Of a DNA stretch of 64,000 bases, positions 45,102 to 56,097 are shown piece after piece. Each line of letters begins with the position of its first letter. Position 1 is the first letter of the stretch. A model generated the notes under the pieces. It was not told where the DNA came from. It searched no databases and saw nothing but the letters and a program-made list of their open reading frames with translations. Position numbers and translations under genes: made by a program. This DNA is from Geobacteraceae bacterium (GTDB taxonomy: Bacteria > Desulfobacterota > Desulfuromonadia > Geobacterales > Pseudopelobacteraceae): contig JANXYR010000016.1 in assembly GCA_025355965.1 (NCBI GenBank), positions 1 to 64,000 on the forward strand. Direction: 5' to 3'.

Positions 45102-46480
45102 TTAGTCTGTTGCCCTCCACTGCTGTAGCGGGTCTGTATGCTGAAAGTTTTTTGCTTTATGTCAACGCTGCTGGATGATACCGCGTAACCTGCGAGTTTC
45201 GCGACATGTGAGACGAGTTTTTCAAAGGATGCCTGGGTGTTGCTGTAGCCGGAAACGTTTATTGCCCCTACGATCCGGACCGGCAGGGGGCCCACTCCAC
45301 TCTGAATGGTGATCCCCTTGATTACGTACTCCGGGGATACTGGCAGGACCAGAGCCGCCAGAGCTTTTGCCGGATTGGTTGAAGAATTGTATTTGTTGGT
45401 AAAATCCAGCGGCTGTTTGAGAAGATTTACTTCCGCATCCAGTTTATTAAAGGTAGCAATTTCACTTCCTGAGCCGCTTAATTCTATTCTTAATCTGCCG
45501 ATTTTAGACTTCAGTTCATAAATTATCATCGTTTCCGTCACGAGATACCCACCCAGAAGCAGGGTCAGGACAAGCATAAGTATGGCTGCTGCTGTGAGAA
45601 GCTTTTTGTGAGTGGTGAAGGCCACGTAGTCTGAAGGCAGGATATTGCCGACGCGAGGGGATCTGAAATAGTGCAGAGCGGCGGCAAGTGGGGCTATGTA
45701 ATCAGTAATAACATCATGTGGCACATTTGCAAGTACCGCTGGAAGCGAAAATCTTAAGGGTACGGAGAGAAGTGCGGATTGTTCGTCTGATATTTCTGTT
45801 TGATCGAGCATGACCGCTTCCACAGGCCTGACACGAAGGGTTTGGAAACAGTAATCCAGGGTCATGTTTATATTCTGGAAATCAATAGGGAGCAGCTCAG
45901 CATCTGACGATGGTATCTTGCGGATAAATTCGAGTTCATTGTTTTCTCCTACCAGTAGAAGCTTCTCTCCAGGAAGAGACGCAATGAATATGCGTGCCTG
46001 GGTTGCGTCATCAAGGCAGGTCAAGGCGATAAGCTTGAAAATGGAATATGGGGCGGCGTAGATGTGTGAAATTACCTTGCCGTGATTGTTGAATATCGAC
46101 AGGAAGCTGGATAGAAAGTCATCGACATAACTGAAAACCGCTATTTTGTTAAACACTTTGGAGTCAATTGTAGCTTGGCCGACAGCAGTGTGGAAAGTGG
46201 AGAAGGAGGTCAATTCGGCATGAAGTTTTTGCGCTTCGGCACGAACCAGTTTGTCGTATTGCCTGCTGGCTGCGGGAGGAAGGTAGACAATATCCTGGTG
46301 GAATGACAACGGATTGCAGCAGATGATAAAACTTTTTTCCCTGCAATTTGAGAGATAGTCATCCAAGTCGTCGAGAGGGAATGTACGGGCATCTTTAATT
46401 GTTGCCATGCCGCCGGAAATGCAGGCATTTACGACTTGGACAATCTTACCATCGAAGAAAAAAGAAGATATGCTGGTCAT
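45098..46480 (-). CDS. mshI: PilM-PilN-like fused pilus assembly protein (MshI-like)
   Basis: The 460-residue protein has a cytoplasmic actin-like/GspL-type domain (about 1-280), one membrane span (about 295-317, LLTAAAILMLVLTLLLGGYLV) and a periplasmic PilN-type domain with a coiled-coil start and a compact end (STNPAKALAALVLPVSPEYVIKGITIQ…). It is the first gene of the operon I-J-K-L-E-G-M-N. The 250 bp upstream (46481-46730) hold no convincing gene and no clear -35/-10 pair. MshI would recruit the ATPase and align the other membrane parts. Confidence 0.78.
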   Translation of the reverse strand: MTSISSFFFDGKIVQVVNACISGGMATIKDARTFPLDDLDDYLSNCREKSFIICCNPLSFHQDIVYLPPAASRQYDKLVRAEAQKLHAELTSFSTFHTAVGQATIDSKVFNKIAVFSYVDDFLSSFLSIFNNHGKVISHIYAAPYSIFKLIALTCLDDATQARIFIASLPGEKLLLVGENNELEFIRKIPSSDAELLPIDFQNINMTLDYCFQTLRVRPVEAVMLDQTEISDEQSALLSVPLRFSLPAVLANVPHDVITDYIAPLAAALHYFRSPRVGNILPSDYVAFTTHKKLLTAAAILMLVLTLLLGGYLVTETMIIYELKSKIGRLRIELSGSGSEIATFNKLDAEVNLLKQPLDFTNKYNSSTNPAKALAALVLPVSPEYVIKGITIQSGVGPLPVRIVGAINVSGYSNTQASFEKLVSHVAKLAGYAVSSSSVDIKQKTFSIQTRYSSGGQQTK

Positions 46481-46730
46481 TGTTCACTTGTTAATGAATT
46501 ACTCATCACGCAGAGTGACATTAAATTCAGAGGTTGTTCATCTGATTGCAATTTAAAGATGTGCAGTTGTATAAGCAGTTGGATGGGCAAGGCATAAACC
46601 TTTCGAAAAAAACTTTGAACGGATACGCTAGCAAGTGTCGAGACATTCCTTGAATAACTTTCAGCAAAATAACATAAAAACAAACGATAAACAATCCTGA
46701 TTCAGTGCATATTTGCCAATAATATTCACG

Positions 46731-48470
46731 TTATGGCTGTTTCTGCAGGAAGTCGGCATCATCAAAACAGCCATTTTTATTCAGACCACGAATGCGGTAA
46801 TACTTATCCAGCTCCTCTTCAAACCTAACCTTGTCAAGTGGTTGGATGCTGATGTCATCACCGCTGCTACCTTGCTCCGTAAAAAAGCGCTCCGGTAGGA
46901 TATCGTCGGCGCGCGTAAAACCGTTGTTGCAGTTGTAAAAGCGCTCGGTCTGCACAATACGCCGACCGATCTCTGACAGACGCTGCGGCGAATATGATAC
47001 TCCGGTGACTGCGGTCAACAGTTCGGCATATTCTTCAAGGCTGGCGCCGAAGAAGGCAAATTGGCAGGCGACCAGAGAATTTACAGCAGCGTTGGTGTCT
47101 TCGGCGATGCTGATGATGCGGGCTTTGCCGGAGAATGAAAAACGGTTGGTCGGTACCGGCTTGCGCAATATTTCGTGAGAAATGGGATAGGCGCTCAGGT
47201 GGCAGCCACCGTGATTGCTTGTGCCGTATGACAGAGCCATGCCGTACGCTCCACGCGGATCGTAACCTGGCAGTTCCAATGATTTAACGCTCATGGAAAG
47301 CTCAGGGTGCTCCAGTATTTTTGCGAGGCGGCGGGAACCAAGCGAGAGACTTTTGCCATCACCACGCCGCAGGGCAATATCGGACAGCAATCCTGGAATC
47401 TCACCGGCTGTCGGAAATGCTCCCCTTATTTCTCCCCAGACCGAAAGAGTGGCAGCAGCAGAAATACTGTCCATTCCCAGCTTGTTGCAGATGTCATTCG
47501 CCGTAATAATGGTGTGCAGATCATCTATATTGTTAAGCGCGCCGAAACCGGAAAGGGTTTCATATTCCGGGAGTGGTTTTCCGGTTTTGGAAATTTTCAT
47601 ACATTGGATAGGGCAGTCGTAGCAGCCGCTCTTCCTTGTATCGTAAGCATCTTTGATGGTTGGGGCGGAATAGTTGGCAGAATGTTCGAAGTAAGTTTTG
47701 CGAAAGTTTTCAGTCGGGACCATACGACGCTGTGCAATCAGATCTACGAGTACCGGTGTGCCGAATTCGGAGAGACCCAATGGGCCGAATATGACCGGGG
47801 AAGCCTTAAACAGCCGCATGATGTCCTGTCTTGTTTTGTCAAACATTGCCGGATCAGCTATAGAGGTTTTATGGTCACCGTTCACTGTCACTGCTTTAAG
47901 GTTTTTACTCCCCATGACGGCACCCAGTCCGCCGCGACCGACCGAATTTCCCCCGTCTATCATAATGTTAGCAAACAGGACGCCGTTTTCACCAGCCGGA
48001 CCAATAGCTGCTACGCTCCCCAGATCTTTGAGCGCGGCAACGGTTGTCGGAGTATCGCATCCCCATAGGTGGTCTGCCGGTAAAATTTCAATCTTATCTG
48101 GCGCTACGGACAATACGACCGGGCAGGGACTGCTCCCGGTTATAAAAAGTGCATCTACGCCGATCGCTTTCAGTCGCCATGGGAATCTCCCTCCGGCTGA
48201 AAAGTCGTAGATTGTGTCGGTCAAAGGTGAACGTGAAACAATAGAAAGGTGCGCAGAAGCCGGAGCTCCGGTGCCGCATAATGGACCTACGGCAAAGATC
48301 AACGGCATGGCGGGATCGAACGGGTCGAGTTGATAATACTCACGCATCAGCCGAACACCAAGGCCACGGCCTCCCAGATACTCCTCTAGCAGTATGCGGG
48401 GGATTTCGTCAAAGGATGACTTTCCGGTTGTCAAGTCAACCCGGAGTATCGTGCCGTTCCATCCGTTCAT
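46731..48470 (-). CDS. aor: Tungsten aldehyde:ferredoxin oxidoreductase family protein
   Basis: From the ATG at 48468-48470 (MNGWNGTILRVDLTTGK) the protein has 579 residues, normal for AOR. It shows the pterin-binding GGRGLGVRLM, the VGRGGLGAVMGSKNLKAV loop and the [4Fe-4S] ligands CYDCPIQC near residue 288. A distal fourth Cys lies in the D-T-N-A-A-V-N-S-L-V-A-C stretch near 490. AORs oxidise aldehydes to acids with ferredoxin as acceptor and carry a tungsten bis-pterin. No ferredoxin or pterin gene is adjacent. It follows gph without a gap, in a yhbY-gph-aor run. Confidence 0.9.
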   Translation of the reverse strand: MNGWNGTILRVDLTTGKSSFDEIPRILLEEYLGGRGLGVRLMREYYQLDPFDPAMPLIFAVGPLCGTGAPASAHLSIVSRSPLTDTIYDFSAGGRFPWRLKAIGVDALFITGSSPCPVVLSVAPDKIEILPADHLWGCDTPTTVAALKDLGSVAAIGPAGENGVLFANIMIDGGNSVGRGGLGAVMGSKNLKAVTVNGDHKTSIADPAMFDKTRQDIMRLFKASPVIFGPLGLSEFGTPVLVDLIAQRRMVPTENFRKTYFEHSANYSAPTIKDAYDTRKSGCYDCPIQCMKISKTGKPLPEYETLSGFGALNNIDDLHTIITANDICNKLGMDSISAAATLSVWGEIRGAFPTAGEIPGLLSDIALRRGDGKSLSLGSRRLAKILEHPELSMSVKSLELPGYDPRGAYGMALSYGTSNHGGCHLSAYPISHEILRKPVPTNRFSFSGKARIISIAEDTNAAVNSLVACQFAFFGASLEEYAELLTAVTGVSYSPQRLSEIGRRIVQTERFYNCNNGFTRADDILPERFFTEQGSSGDDISIQPLDKVRFEEELDKYYRIRGLNKNGCFDDADFLQKQP

Positions 48471-48476
48471 AAGCAA

Positions 48477-49130
48477 TTACGGTAGGCCCGCAACAATGGT
48501 TGCAAGCAATTCATGAGGAGAACAGGCTAAAGCATAAGCACCTGTCAGTTCGTCATTGTCGCCAAATCCCCAGGTACAGCCAATAGAAGCGATACCGGCT
48601 CGTTTAGCGGCTTCAATGTCGTTGATGCTGTCACCAACCATAACACACTCATGATGCGCAACTCCGAGTTTCTCAGCTACTTCCAGCAAGGGGAGGGGGG
48701 AAGGTTTCCTCTCCGGGTAGGTATTTCCACCACATATGCTTTCAAACAGGTCATAAATCCCGAAAGCCTGAAGTATAAGCATGCTCAAATCTTCATTTTT
48801 ATTCGTAATAAGCGCCAGCTTGATATCACGAGCTGCAAGCCCATGGAGCACATCCAGTATTCCAGGATATAGCCTGCTTTTGTCGGCAATATGTTGTCTG
48901 TTGAAGTCTAAAAACAGTTCGAGAGCGTGGTCAATATCGGTATCTGATAGATCAGGTAGAATCTGCTGTACTAGATGCCGCGCGCCTTTGCCGACTTTGA
49001 GACGCACAGTGTCCATTGTCAATGGCGGATGAGAGTATGCACACCTGGCAAAATTAGCGGCATCTGTCAAATCTTCCAGAGAGTCAACCAAGGTGCCATC
49101 AAGGTCAAACAGAACGGCCCGGATAATCAT
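48477..49130 (-). CDS. gph: Phosphoglycolate phosphatase-like HAD hydrolase
   Basis: The 217-residue HAD protein has motif I VLFDLDGTLVDSLEDL near the start, motif II (ALITNK), the motif III Lys in YPERKPSP and motif IV MVGDSINDIEAAKRAG. The cap sequence fits the Gph group, which removes phosphate from 2-phosphoglycolate, for example after DNA repair. Specificity within HAD cannot be fixed from sequence. It overlaps yhbY by 4 bp (ATGA) and abuts the AOR gene. Confidence 0.87.
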   Translation of the reverse strand: MIIRAVLFDLDGTLVDSLEDLTDAANFARCAYSHPPLTMDTVRLKVGKGARHLVQQILPDLSDTDIDHALELFLDFNRQHIADKSRLYPGILDVLHGLAARDIKLALITNKNEDLSMLILQAFGIYDLFESICGGNTYPERKPSPLPLLEVAEKLGVAHHECVMVGDSINDIEAAKRAGIASIGCTWGFGDNDELTGAYALACSPHELLATIVAGLP

Positions 49131-49459
49131 GCAGAGGTTGAATTCGCTGGCGATTTGAGAGGTGGGTCTGCTTTTGGAAGAATGATCACTGGTGTTTTAG
49201 CAGGTCGGTATAGGAGGAACGTCTTGCCCAGGATCTGCGCAACATCAGCATGACAGGCTTCGGCCAGAGCTCCTGAAGCTTCATGTTTATCCAGCATGCA
49301 GCTTTCAAGGAGCTTCACCTTGATTAATTCGTGATGGTCAAGGGATGCATTGGCTTCTGCGATCAAAGCAATTTCAATCTCTTTCTTGCCGATCTGGATA
49401 AGCGGTTTCAGTTTGTGCCCAAGGGCTCGCAGATGTCGTTTTTGTTTTCCGGTCAGCAT
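49127..49459 (-). CDS. yhbY: CRM-domain RNA-binding protein YhbY
   Basis: The 110-residue protein has the CRM (KH-like) fold signature: LTGKQKRHLRALGHKLKPLIQIGKKEI near the start and HELIKVKLLE in the centre. YhbY associates with precursor large ribosomal subunits. It is the first gene of a three-gene run with gph and the AOR gene. The C-terminal tail (PADPPL-type, low complexity) extends about 10 residues beyond the fold. Confidence 0.92.
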   Translation of the reverse strand: MLTGKQKRHLRALGHKLKPLIQIGKKEIEIALIAEANASLDHHELIKVKLLESCMLDKHEASGALAEACHADVAQILGKTFLLYRPAKTPVIILPKADPPLKSPANSTSA

Positions 49460-49551
49460 AAGTTTGTAAACTCCTGATGGTGCAAGGTGAAAGAATATCA
49501 GATGCTATATCATATTGAGTGAGCCGCTGGCAAATCACAATTCCAAGCGGT

Positions 49552-51657
49552 TTAGCTATCCCCGCTGGACAGCCCGTTTTGCTGAAGAAGACGTTCCAGT
49601 TCATCCAGAGTGGAAATAGCAGGGTAGCAGGTGCCCTGACAGCAAAGTGAGAGAGATAGTGGAGTTGGCCGGTCCTCACACCGGACAATCAGGTTCTTTA
49701 TAGAGCTGTTATGCAGAGCTGTGTTGAGCGCGAAGGCCTCAGGAGTATCGGTCTCTCCTGAAAATGTGGCTATTGTCGGTTCACTGCCCAATTGTGTGAG
49801 GATCTGCAAAGCACCGAGATGTCCAAGCGGGTTTTGCTGGATTTTGTTCATTATTTCGGCCAGCGCAGAGCGTGCAAATTCAAGCAACTCAGGATTGTCA
49901 TCGATCCATGCCAAACGGTATAGCACGTGAGCAGTGCTGGTAAGAGCAGATGGCGTCACTCCGTCGTGGTCGGAAGATACCCTGGCTGGCATCTGTTCGG
50001 CGTCATGTCCTGTCAGGGTGAATTCGCCGGTGTCAGGATCTCTGAAGGTGTTTAGAATGTCTTCGATAAGTCGCCTGGCTTCCGTCTGCCAGATACAGTC
50101 GAGAGTGGCTTCGTAAAGATCCAGAAGTCCACCGGCTAAAAATGCGTAGTCCTCCAGGAAAGCGGGGATATCTGAAGCTCCGTTTAGATAGCTGCGCAAC
50201 AGTCTGCCATCGGCGCGGCGGAGAGAACGGAGGATGAATAAAGCCGACCGTGCGGCGCTGGCAATCTGCTCTGAATTATTGAATACAACCCCGGCGGTGG
50301 CTAATGCCGAAATCATCAAACCGTTCCAGGATGTGATGATCTTATCGTCCCTGAGTGGGCGGATACGCCCTTCGCGATGAAGCAACAGCTTGGTTCGGCA
50401 CTTTTCCAACTGCTCGTATGTATCTTCGGCATCCAATTTGTGCTCATGGCAAAATTCATTGAGAGCGGTCGGTGCTGTAAGGATAGTCTGTCGCTCAAAG
50501 TTTCCCTCACCGGTCACTGCATGGAAGCGACAGAACAGCTCGGCGCCTGAACCGAGGCGGTCGTCAATTTCACGCTTGTCCCACAGATAAAACTTGCCTT
50601 CAACACCCTCTGAATCAGCATCCAGAGCCGAACAAAAAGCGCCTTCGTCAGACTGAAGCTCACGCTCCACAAACGAGAAGATATCTTCCGCTATTGTTTG
50701 GTAAAAAGGTTCCTCGGTGGCTTTGTAGGCTTCGATCGCTACCAGGGCAAGCATGGCTTGGTCGTAGAGCATCTTTTCAAAGTGCGGTGCCAACCAGGTG
50801 CTATCAACTGAATAGCGGTGTAACCCGCCGCCAAGCTGATCCCAAATGCCTCCATAACGCATCTGCCGCAGAGTGTGGAGAGCCATTTCCAACCCTTCTG
50901 GACATTGTTTGATAAGCCAGCTCAAATAAAACGGCATCGGAAACTTAGGGGCACCCCCAAATCCACCGTTCTTCGGATCATAAATTTTTTTCAATAGCTG
51001 CAAAGACTTTTCAGTAACGGCTGTTATATCAGGGGCCATCGCATATGGTTGCCGATCGCGTGCATCCTTAAGCGCCTCCATAATTCCCTGACAGTTTCTT
51101 TCGATCATATCCGGCTTCTGCCGCCAGAGAGTGGCAATGTTAGTCAGCAACTCCATCAGGCCACTCATGCCGTTTCGCCCACGTTTGGGGAGGTAGGTTA
51201 TCGTCATGAAAGGGTGTTTGTCAGGAGTCATGAAAATATTCAGTGGCCAGCCACCACTGCCGGTCAGCGTCTGTGCAACAGCCATACAGAAATCGTCAAT
51301 GTCAGGGCGTTCTTCACGATCAACCTTGATGCAGACAAAATGGTGATTAAGCAGGGCAGCAACCTCATTGTCCTCAAATGATTCATGAGCCATAACATGG
51401 CACCAATGGCAGGTGGCGTAGCCTATTGAAAGCAGGATAGGCAGGCTTTCTCTACGTGCTCTGTCAAAGGCTGCTGCTCCCCATTCATACCATGCAACTG
51501 GGTTTTCTGCATGCTGCAGCAGGTAGGGAGAACGGGCAAAGATAAGGCGGTTGAAGCGTTGGCCGCCGTCGGCGGGGAGTGTAGTTGTATCGATCGCCAT
51601 CAGGCCTGCAACGTATGCGGCGGTGTTCTGTGAGGAAAGCATATCGGTGGGACTCAT
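49552..51657 (-). CDS. DUF255 thioredoxin-fold protein with six-hairpin glycosidase-like region (YyaL/SPATA20 type)
   Basis: The 701-residue protein matches the widespread YyaL/SSP411 family. The N-terminal DUF255 domain includes [33 protein letters not shown] (CxxC-type C-H-W-C), DREERPDID and [11 protein letters not shown]. The remainder is alpha/alpha-toroid-like, with [26 protein letters not shown] and [14 protein letters not shown]. Its biological function is not established. It is transcribed after the chemoreceptor gene 11 bp upstream on the same strand. Confidence 0.88.
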   Translation of the reverse strand: MSPTDMLSSQNTAAYVAGLMAIDTTTLPADGGQRFNRLIFARSPYLLQHAENPVAWYEWGAAAFDRARRESLPILLSIGYATCHWCHVMAHESFEDNEVAALLNHHFVCIKVDREERPDIDDFCMAVAQTLTGSGGWPLNIFMTPDKHPFMTITYLPKRGRNGMSGLMELLTNIATLWRQKPDMIERNCQGIMEALKDARDRQPYAMAPDITAVTEKSLQLLKKIYDPKNGGFGGAPKFPMPFYLSWLIKQCPEGLEMALHTLRQMRYGGIWDQLGGGLHRYSVDSTWLAPHFEKMLYDQAMLALVAIEAYKATEEPFYQTIAEDIFSFVERELQSDEGAFCSALDADSEGVEGKFYLWDKREIDDRLGSGAELFCRFHAVTGEGNFERQTILTAPTALNEFCHEHKLDAEDTYEQLEKCRTKLLLHREGRIRPLRDDKIITSWNGLMISALATAGVVFNNSEQIASAARSALFILRSLRRADGRLLRSYLNGASDIPAFLEDYAFLAGGLLDLYEATLDCIWQTEARRLIEDILNTFRDPDTGEFTLTGHDAEQMPARVSSDHDGVTPSALTSTAHVLYRLAWIDDNPELLEFARSALAEIMNKIQQNPLGHLGALQILTQLGSEPTIATFSGETDTPEAFALNTALHNSSIKNLIVRCEDRPTPLSLSLCCQGTCYPAISTLDELERLLQQNGLSSGDS

Positions 51658-51667
51658 GTGGGCGGGA

Positions 51668-53767
51668 TTAGAGCCTGAAATTGGCCATTTCCTCCTGAAG
51701 TACCTTCACCTGCAGGGAAAGGTTCTCAATTACATCGTTGAGCGCTTTTGTAGATATTGCATTGGAGTGAGCTGAATTCTGGATTTCACCTATTGATTGG
51801 ACTATCTGATCACTGCTACTGCTCTGTTCGTTTGTGGCTTGTTTGATCTGGCGGATCATGTTGGTAGTTTGCTCCGTATTATTGGCTATGAAGTTACTCA
51901 CAGTAGCCTGTTCTCTTATAGACATATTGACTTCTCCGGTGAGTGATTTCATGATCTCAGCCGACTCCCTGATTAGCTCACTTCCTTTGCTCTGTTCGTT
52001 GGTGGCATTGGCAATCTGTTTGACCATTTCTGAAACATGCTCAATTGATTCGCTGATCATATGGCTTCCTTTGGCCTGTTCGCCGGTAGCCTTGGCGATC
52101 TGTTTCATACGTTCAGTGGATAGCTGTATCCCGACGACTATTTTCTGTAATGCACCTTCGGATTCTTTAGAAAGTCGCTCACCGTTAACAATGCTTTTTT
52201 CAGCCATGACTATGGTGTTAGTCGCCCTATGAGTATCATTTTGAACCGCCTCGATCACATGGGCAATCTCCATGGTGGACATCTTGGTCCGATTTGCAAG
52301 CTCCTTGATTTCATCAGCTACAACAGCAAACCCTTTTCCGTGCGAACCTGCCTGGGCTGCGATGATTGAGGCATTGAGAGCTAAAAGATTTGTCTGTTCT
52401 GCTACATCGTTGATCACCTCAAGAATTTTGCCGATATCACCAGCCTTGGCATCAAGTGATGTGATTGCTTCGCTCGTCAGGCCCGAGGCATTGCGGATCT
52501 CTTGTATTCCAATTATGGTTGCTTCAACCGATTCCTTGCCCAATCTAGCGTCGTTCAGTAGTCCTTCTGAAATAGCGGCAGTTTCAAGTGCATTTCGCTC
52601 GACTTCATTTATTGAATAGTTCATTTCAACTATTGAACTTGATGTTGAGTCGGCAATGTCTGAAAGTTGCTGTACACTGCCATTGATTTGTTTGACTGTT
52701 GCGGCCATCTCGTTGATAGAGCAACTGACATCTGCTACAGATTTATCAAGTCCCTCTACGTCAAGAACAACTGCCTCGATGTTAGCTGCCATTTCAAGCG
52801 TCGAGGCTGAGCTTTCGTTTGCCGAAATGGAAAGATTTTCTATACTATGTGCCACACTCTGGATGGAAGAGGTTATTTCCATTACGGCGCAGGATGTCTC
52901 TTTGACCCCTGTAACCTGGATTTCAGAGGCTGCAACGACAAGTTGGGTTGTTGCAGCAATTTGTGCAGAGGCCGATTGTAACTCACCGGAGGTGCTTGTA
53001 AGCTTTACTACCATGTTACTGAGCTTGGTCACCATGGTGTTAAACTCTGACGCCAACTTGCCAAGTTCATCTTTGGTACCGACCTGTATATTTTGTCTAA
53101 GGTCACCAGTTCCCACCTTGGAAACCGCTGAGACAAGTTTTTCAAGGGGTCTTAAAACACGCTGGAATGCAATTGCAATTGTGACGATCATCCCGATCAT
53201 TCCAGTCAGTAACAAGCCTGAAATTGCCAAACGACCTTTTAGAATTGTTTCTTTATTTTCCTTTATTGATGCTACCAACTCTTTGTCCTGCTCTTTTTTC
53301 GCCTGATCGATTAATTCCTTGATGTCTCGCCATATTTCAGTATCTTCGCTGACCGCTAACATTGCCTGGTCGCGTTTTCCTTCCTTAATCAGTTCGACTA
53401 TACGGCCTTTAATCGGGTCGGCCGTGGTCCAAAGAACGACCGCTTCTCCCATAAGCTTCCCAGCTTTGCCACCGTTCACTTTACGTGATTCATTAGCCTT
53501 AGTGATGAATTCTTGCCGTGTTTTTTCAAATGTTATAGCCGCTAAATCATCTTGCGGATCGATCACCATAGTTCTTAAGGCGATGCCTGCGCGCAGGCCA
53601 ATGCTGTACGTTTGGTCAACAGCTCTGGAAAATGCAAAATCTCTGGTGATCAAATGTTCAAGCTTGTCGCCTTGGTAGTTGCTGAACGCAATGAAGCCAA
53701 TCATGACTAAAAATAAGATAATGGCATTGGCAACGCTGAAAGTGATTATAGTAGCCCTAATAGTCAT
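51668..53767 (-). CDS. Methyl-accepting chemotaxis protein
   Basis: The 699-residue receptor has an N-terminal membrane span (about 8-30) and a periplasmic four-helix bundle of about 155 residues (4HB_MCP type). The second span lies near 185-205, followed by a HAMP domain ([23 protein letters not shown]). A long cytoplasmic signalling coil has the tip [37 protein letters not shown] near residue 470. The tip has SII where EAA is common, a small deviation. The C-terminal repeats [15 protein letters not shown] suggest methylation helices. The ligand is unknown. The promoter is at 53855-53884. Confidence 0.92.
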   Translation of the reverse strand: MTIRATIITFSVANAIILFLVMIGFIAFSNYQGDKLEHLITRDFAFSRAVDQTYSIGLRAGIALRTMVIDPQDDLAAITFEKTRQEFITKANESRKVNGGKAGKLMGEAVVLWTTADPIKGRIVELIKEGKRDQAMLAVSEDTEIWRDIKELIDQAKKEQDKELVASIKENKETILKGRLAISGLLLTGMIGMIVTIAIAFQRVLRPLEKLVSAVSKVGTGDLRQNIQVGTKDELGKLASEFNTMVTKLSNMVVKLTSTSGELQSASAQIAATTQLVVAASEIQVTGVKETSCAVMEITSSIQSVAHSIENLSISANESSASTLEMAANIEAVVLDVEGLDKSVADVSCSINEMAATVKQINGSVQQLSDIADSTSSSIVEMNYSINEVERNALETAAISEGLLNDARLGKESVEATIIGIQEIRNASGLTSEAITSLDAKAGDIGKILEVINDVAEQTNLLALNASIIAAQAGSHGKGFAVVADEIKELANRTKMSTMEIAHVIEAVQNDTHRATNTIVMAEKSIVNGERLSKESEGALQKIVVGIQLSTERMKQIAKATGEQAKGSHMISESIEHVSEMVKQIANATNEQSKGSELIRESAEIMKSLTGEVNMSIREQATVSNFIANNTEQTTNMIRQIKQATNEQSSSSDQIVQSIGEIQNSAHSNAISTKALNDVIENLSLQVKVLQEEMANFRL

Positions 53768-53854
53768 GCCTGATTCTCCTGGTGATTCTGGTCAATAAAG
53801 TCCAAGGGACATTGGTACACTTGAAAAAGATAGGGATCTGAATTTTCGGGCAGA

Positions 53855-53884
53855 ATAATACCACCCATAACAAGCTGTCGTCAA
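53855..53884 (-). promoter_or_regulatory. Predicted sigma70 promoter of the chemotaxis receptor gene
   Basis: On the minus strand TTGACG (53879-53884) and TATTAT (53855-53860) are 18 bp apart, about 88 bp before the ATG at 53767. The intergenic region 53768-53979 shows nothing else that I can name. Confidence 0.5.
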
Positions 53885-53979
53885 AGCTATTGTTAGTGGA
53901 GGTTATAAGTATATTCCAGATAGCTTAATATTTGCTCAGCCCATAGGCCAATGAGTCCGGTGGTAAGTAGAATCTAACC

Positions 53980-55986
53980 CTATTCTCCCAACATCCGTGC
54001 AAAAAAATCCTCTGCAAGATCTATTGGTGCTGCCGTGCCACTATCACCATCACCCGAAGCACAATTTAGCAGATGCTCCGGTATCTCCGCCAGAAACCGA
54101 CTCGGTTTTTGTCCCTCCACCGCACCGTATTTGCGGCGAGTCATGCAGCGTGATATAGTCAGGTATTTTCTGGCGCGCGTGATGCCGACGTAACAAAGAC
54201 GGCGCTCTTCTGCTACGGTCGGGTCCTCTTCGATCGAGCGTTTGTGCGGCAGCAGATTCTCTTCCACACCGACCAGCCAAACATGGCTGAATTCCAATCC
54301 TTTGCTGGAGTGCAGCGACATCAGCGTAACGGCATTAGTACCATGTTCCTTGCCATCCTCGGTCGGCTTGTCTTCATCCATCAGCGATATTCTTTCAAGG
54401 AATGCCGACAAATTGGCCCGTGGAGTTTGTTCTTCGTAAGCAGCCAGCGAGTTGACGACCTGCTCGATATTTTCAATCCGCTTACGACTCTGTTTGGCAT
54501 CGTTCAGGGTTCGATACAGCTCATCCTCAATGCGTAAACGGTTGAAAAGGGCATTGACCTGCGCCCCCATGTTGATATTGCTGAAACCGGCTATGACATC
54601 TTTCATCATGGCGTGAAACCCGATCACCGTTTTTCCGCACGACGGTGAAAGCTCTCCTATTTCGCCCGCCCGCCCAAGTGTTTCGAACAGCGGCACGTTA
54701 TGATTCATCGACCACTGGTTCAGTTTTATCAATGTTGTGTCGCCGATTCCACGGCGTGGAAAGTTGATGATGCGCAGCAACGATGCCTCATCGCTGGGGT
54801 TGTCGATCACTTTTAGATAGGCAATGGCATCCTTGACCTCTTTGCGTTCGTAAAACTGTTGCCCACCGATGACTACATAAGGGATGCGCTCCAGACGCAA
54901 CTTTTCCTCAAAGGCCCGGCTCTGTGCGTTGGAACGATAGAGGATTGCCAGATCCGCCCAGCGCAGCTTGTCGCGGTATTGCTCCAGCATAATCTGTTCC
55001 ACAACTTTTACCGCTTCATCTTCCTCGCTGTCAGCCACAATCAGATCGATCTCGCGTCCCTTTCCGTCAGATGTCCAGAGCGCTTTATCCGTCCGCACGG
55101 TATTGTTTCTTATTACGCTGTTGGCGGCATCCAGAATCGCTCCGGTGGAGCGGTAGTTTTGTTCCAGTTTGATGGTTACACAGCCGGGGTGGTCCTGGGC
55201 AAAATTTAGAATATTCTCCACCTCGGCGCCACGCCAGCCATAAATTGACTGGTCATCATCGCCGACGACGCAGATATTGCCATGTTTTTTAGCAAGTAGC
55301 GAAATTAGCAGATATTGCGATGCGTTGGTGTCCTGGTATTCGTCAACCATTATATAGCGGAAGCGCTCCTGCCAATGGGCGAGGATAGCCGGAGTGCTTT
55401 GCAACAGACGTACGGAGAGCATGATGATGTCATCGAAGTCGATGGCGTTAAACCCCTTCAGCAGCTCTTGATAACGTGGATAGACAGCGGCAACCGCAAT
55501 CTCCAAAGGATCATTTCTGTCCGGGGTAAACTCTTTCGGTCCAATCAGGCGGTTTTTTAGGCCAGATATTTTCCAGAGAATCCGGTCGGGATCGATTTTT
55601 TTCGGGTCGATGTCACGTTCGCGCACGGCCTGACGAATAACACCTGCCTGGTCGGAGGTGGAGTAGATCGAAAAGTTCGGCTTGAAGCCAAGCGCCCGGA
55701 TGTCGCGCCGGAGGATGCGGACACCCAGTGAATGAAAGGTAGAGATGACGATACCCTTGGCAATTGATCCCGCCATGCCGATCACACGTTCGTTCATTTC
55801 GCGGGCGGCCTTGTTGGTAAATGTTACCGCCAGGATATTTTCAGCCGGAACGCGCAGATCTTTCAAAAAATGGACGATGCGGGTGGTAATTACCTGGGTT
55901 TTACCGGAGCCGGCCCCGGCTAGGAGCAGCAAAGGCCCATTGATGGTGTTGACGGCACGTTGTTGTTGTGGATTTAGCTTTTTCAT
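53980..55986 (-). CDS. UvrD/Rep/PcrA-family ATP-dependent DNA helicase
   Basis: From the ATG at 55984-55986 (MKKLNPQQQRAVN) the protein has 668 residues, close to Rep. All SF1A motifs are present: LLLAGAGSGKT (I), TFTNKAAREM (Ia), VDEYQDTNASQY (II), VGDDDQSIYGWRGA (III), LEQNYRST (IV), LMSLHSSKGLEF (V) and VGITRARK (VI). It is a 3'-5' helicase for repair or replication restart. A 44-codon upstream extension is open but not conserved. The HSSKGLEF and EENLLPH forms fit Rep/UvrD alike. Confidence 0.93.
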   Translation of the reverse strand: MKKLNPQQQRAVNTINGPLLLLAGAGSGKTQVITTRIVHFLKDLRVPAENILAVTFTNKAAREMNERVIGMAGSIAKGIVISTFHSLGVRILRRDIRALGFKPNFSIYSTSDQAGVIRQAVRERDIDPKKIDPDRILWKISGLKNRLIGPKEFTPDRNDPLEIAVAAVYPRYQELLKGFNAIDFDDIIMLSVRLLQSTPAILAHWQERFRYIMVDEYQDTNASQYLLISLLAKKHGNICVVGDDDQSIYGWRGAEVENILNFAQDHPGCVTIKLEQNYRSTGAILDAANSVIRNNTVRTDKALWTSDGKGREIDLIVADSEEDEAVKVVEQIMLEQYRDKLRWADLAILYRSNAQSRAFEEKLRLERIPYVVIGGQQFYERKEVKDAIAYLKVIDNPSDEASLLRIINFPRRGIGDTTLIKLNQWSMNHNVPLFETLGRAGEIGELSPSCGKTVIGFHAMMKDVIAGFSNINMGAQVNALFNRLRIEDELYRTLNDAKQSRKRIENIEQVVNSLAAYEEQTPRANLSAFLERISLMDEDKPTEDGKEHGTNAVTLMSLHSSKGLEFSHVWLVGVEENLLPHKRSIEEDPTVAEERRLCYVGITRARKYLTISRCMTRRKYGAVEGQKPSRFLAEIPEHLLNCASGDGDSGTAAPIDLAEDFFARMLGE

Positions 55987-56097
55987 TGGTAAAGATGTAC
56001 CACGGAGTGCAGCAGTGAGGCAATTTTGTTTAAATTTAATATTATTAATAGATGCAGACACTGTTTGAATAGTTGGCTTGGTCCGGCTGATGCTTGT

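Noticed and set aside
46477-46683. Minus-strand 68-residue frame overlapping the start of mshI
   Set aside because: It has an ATGA-type overlap but no conserved features, no good ribosome site and biased low-complexity composition; treated as upstream leader.
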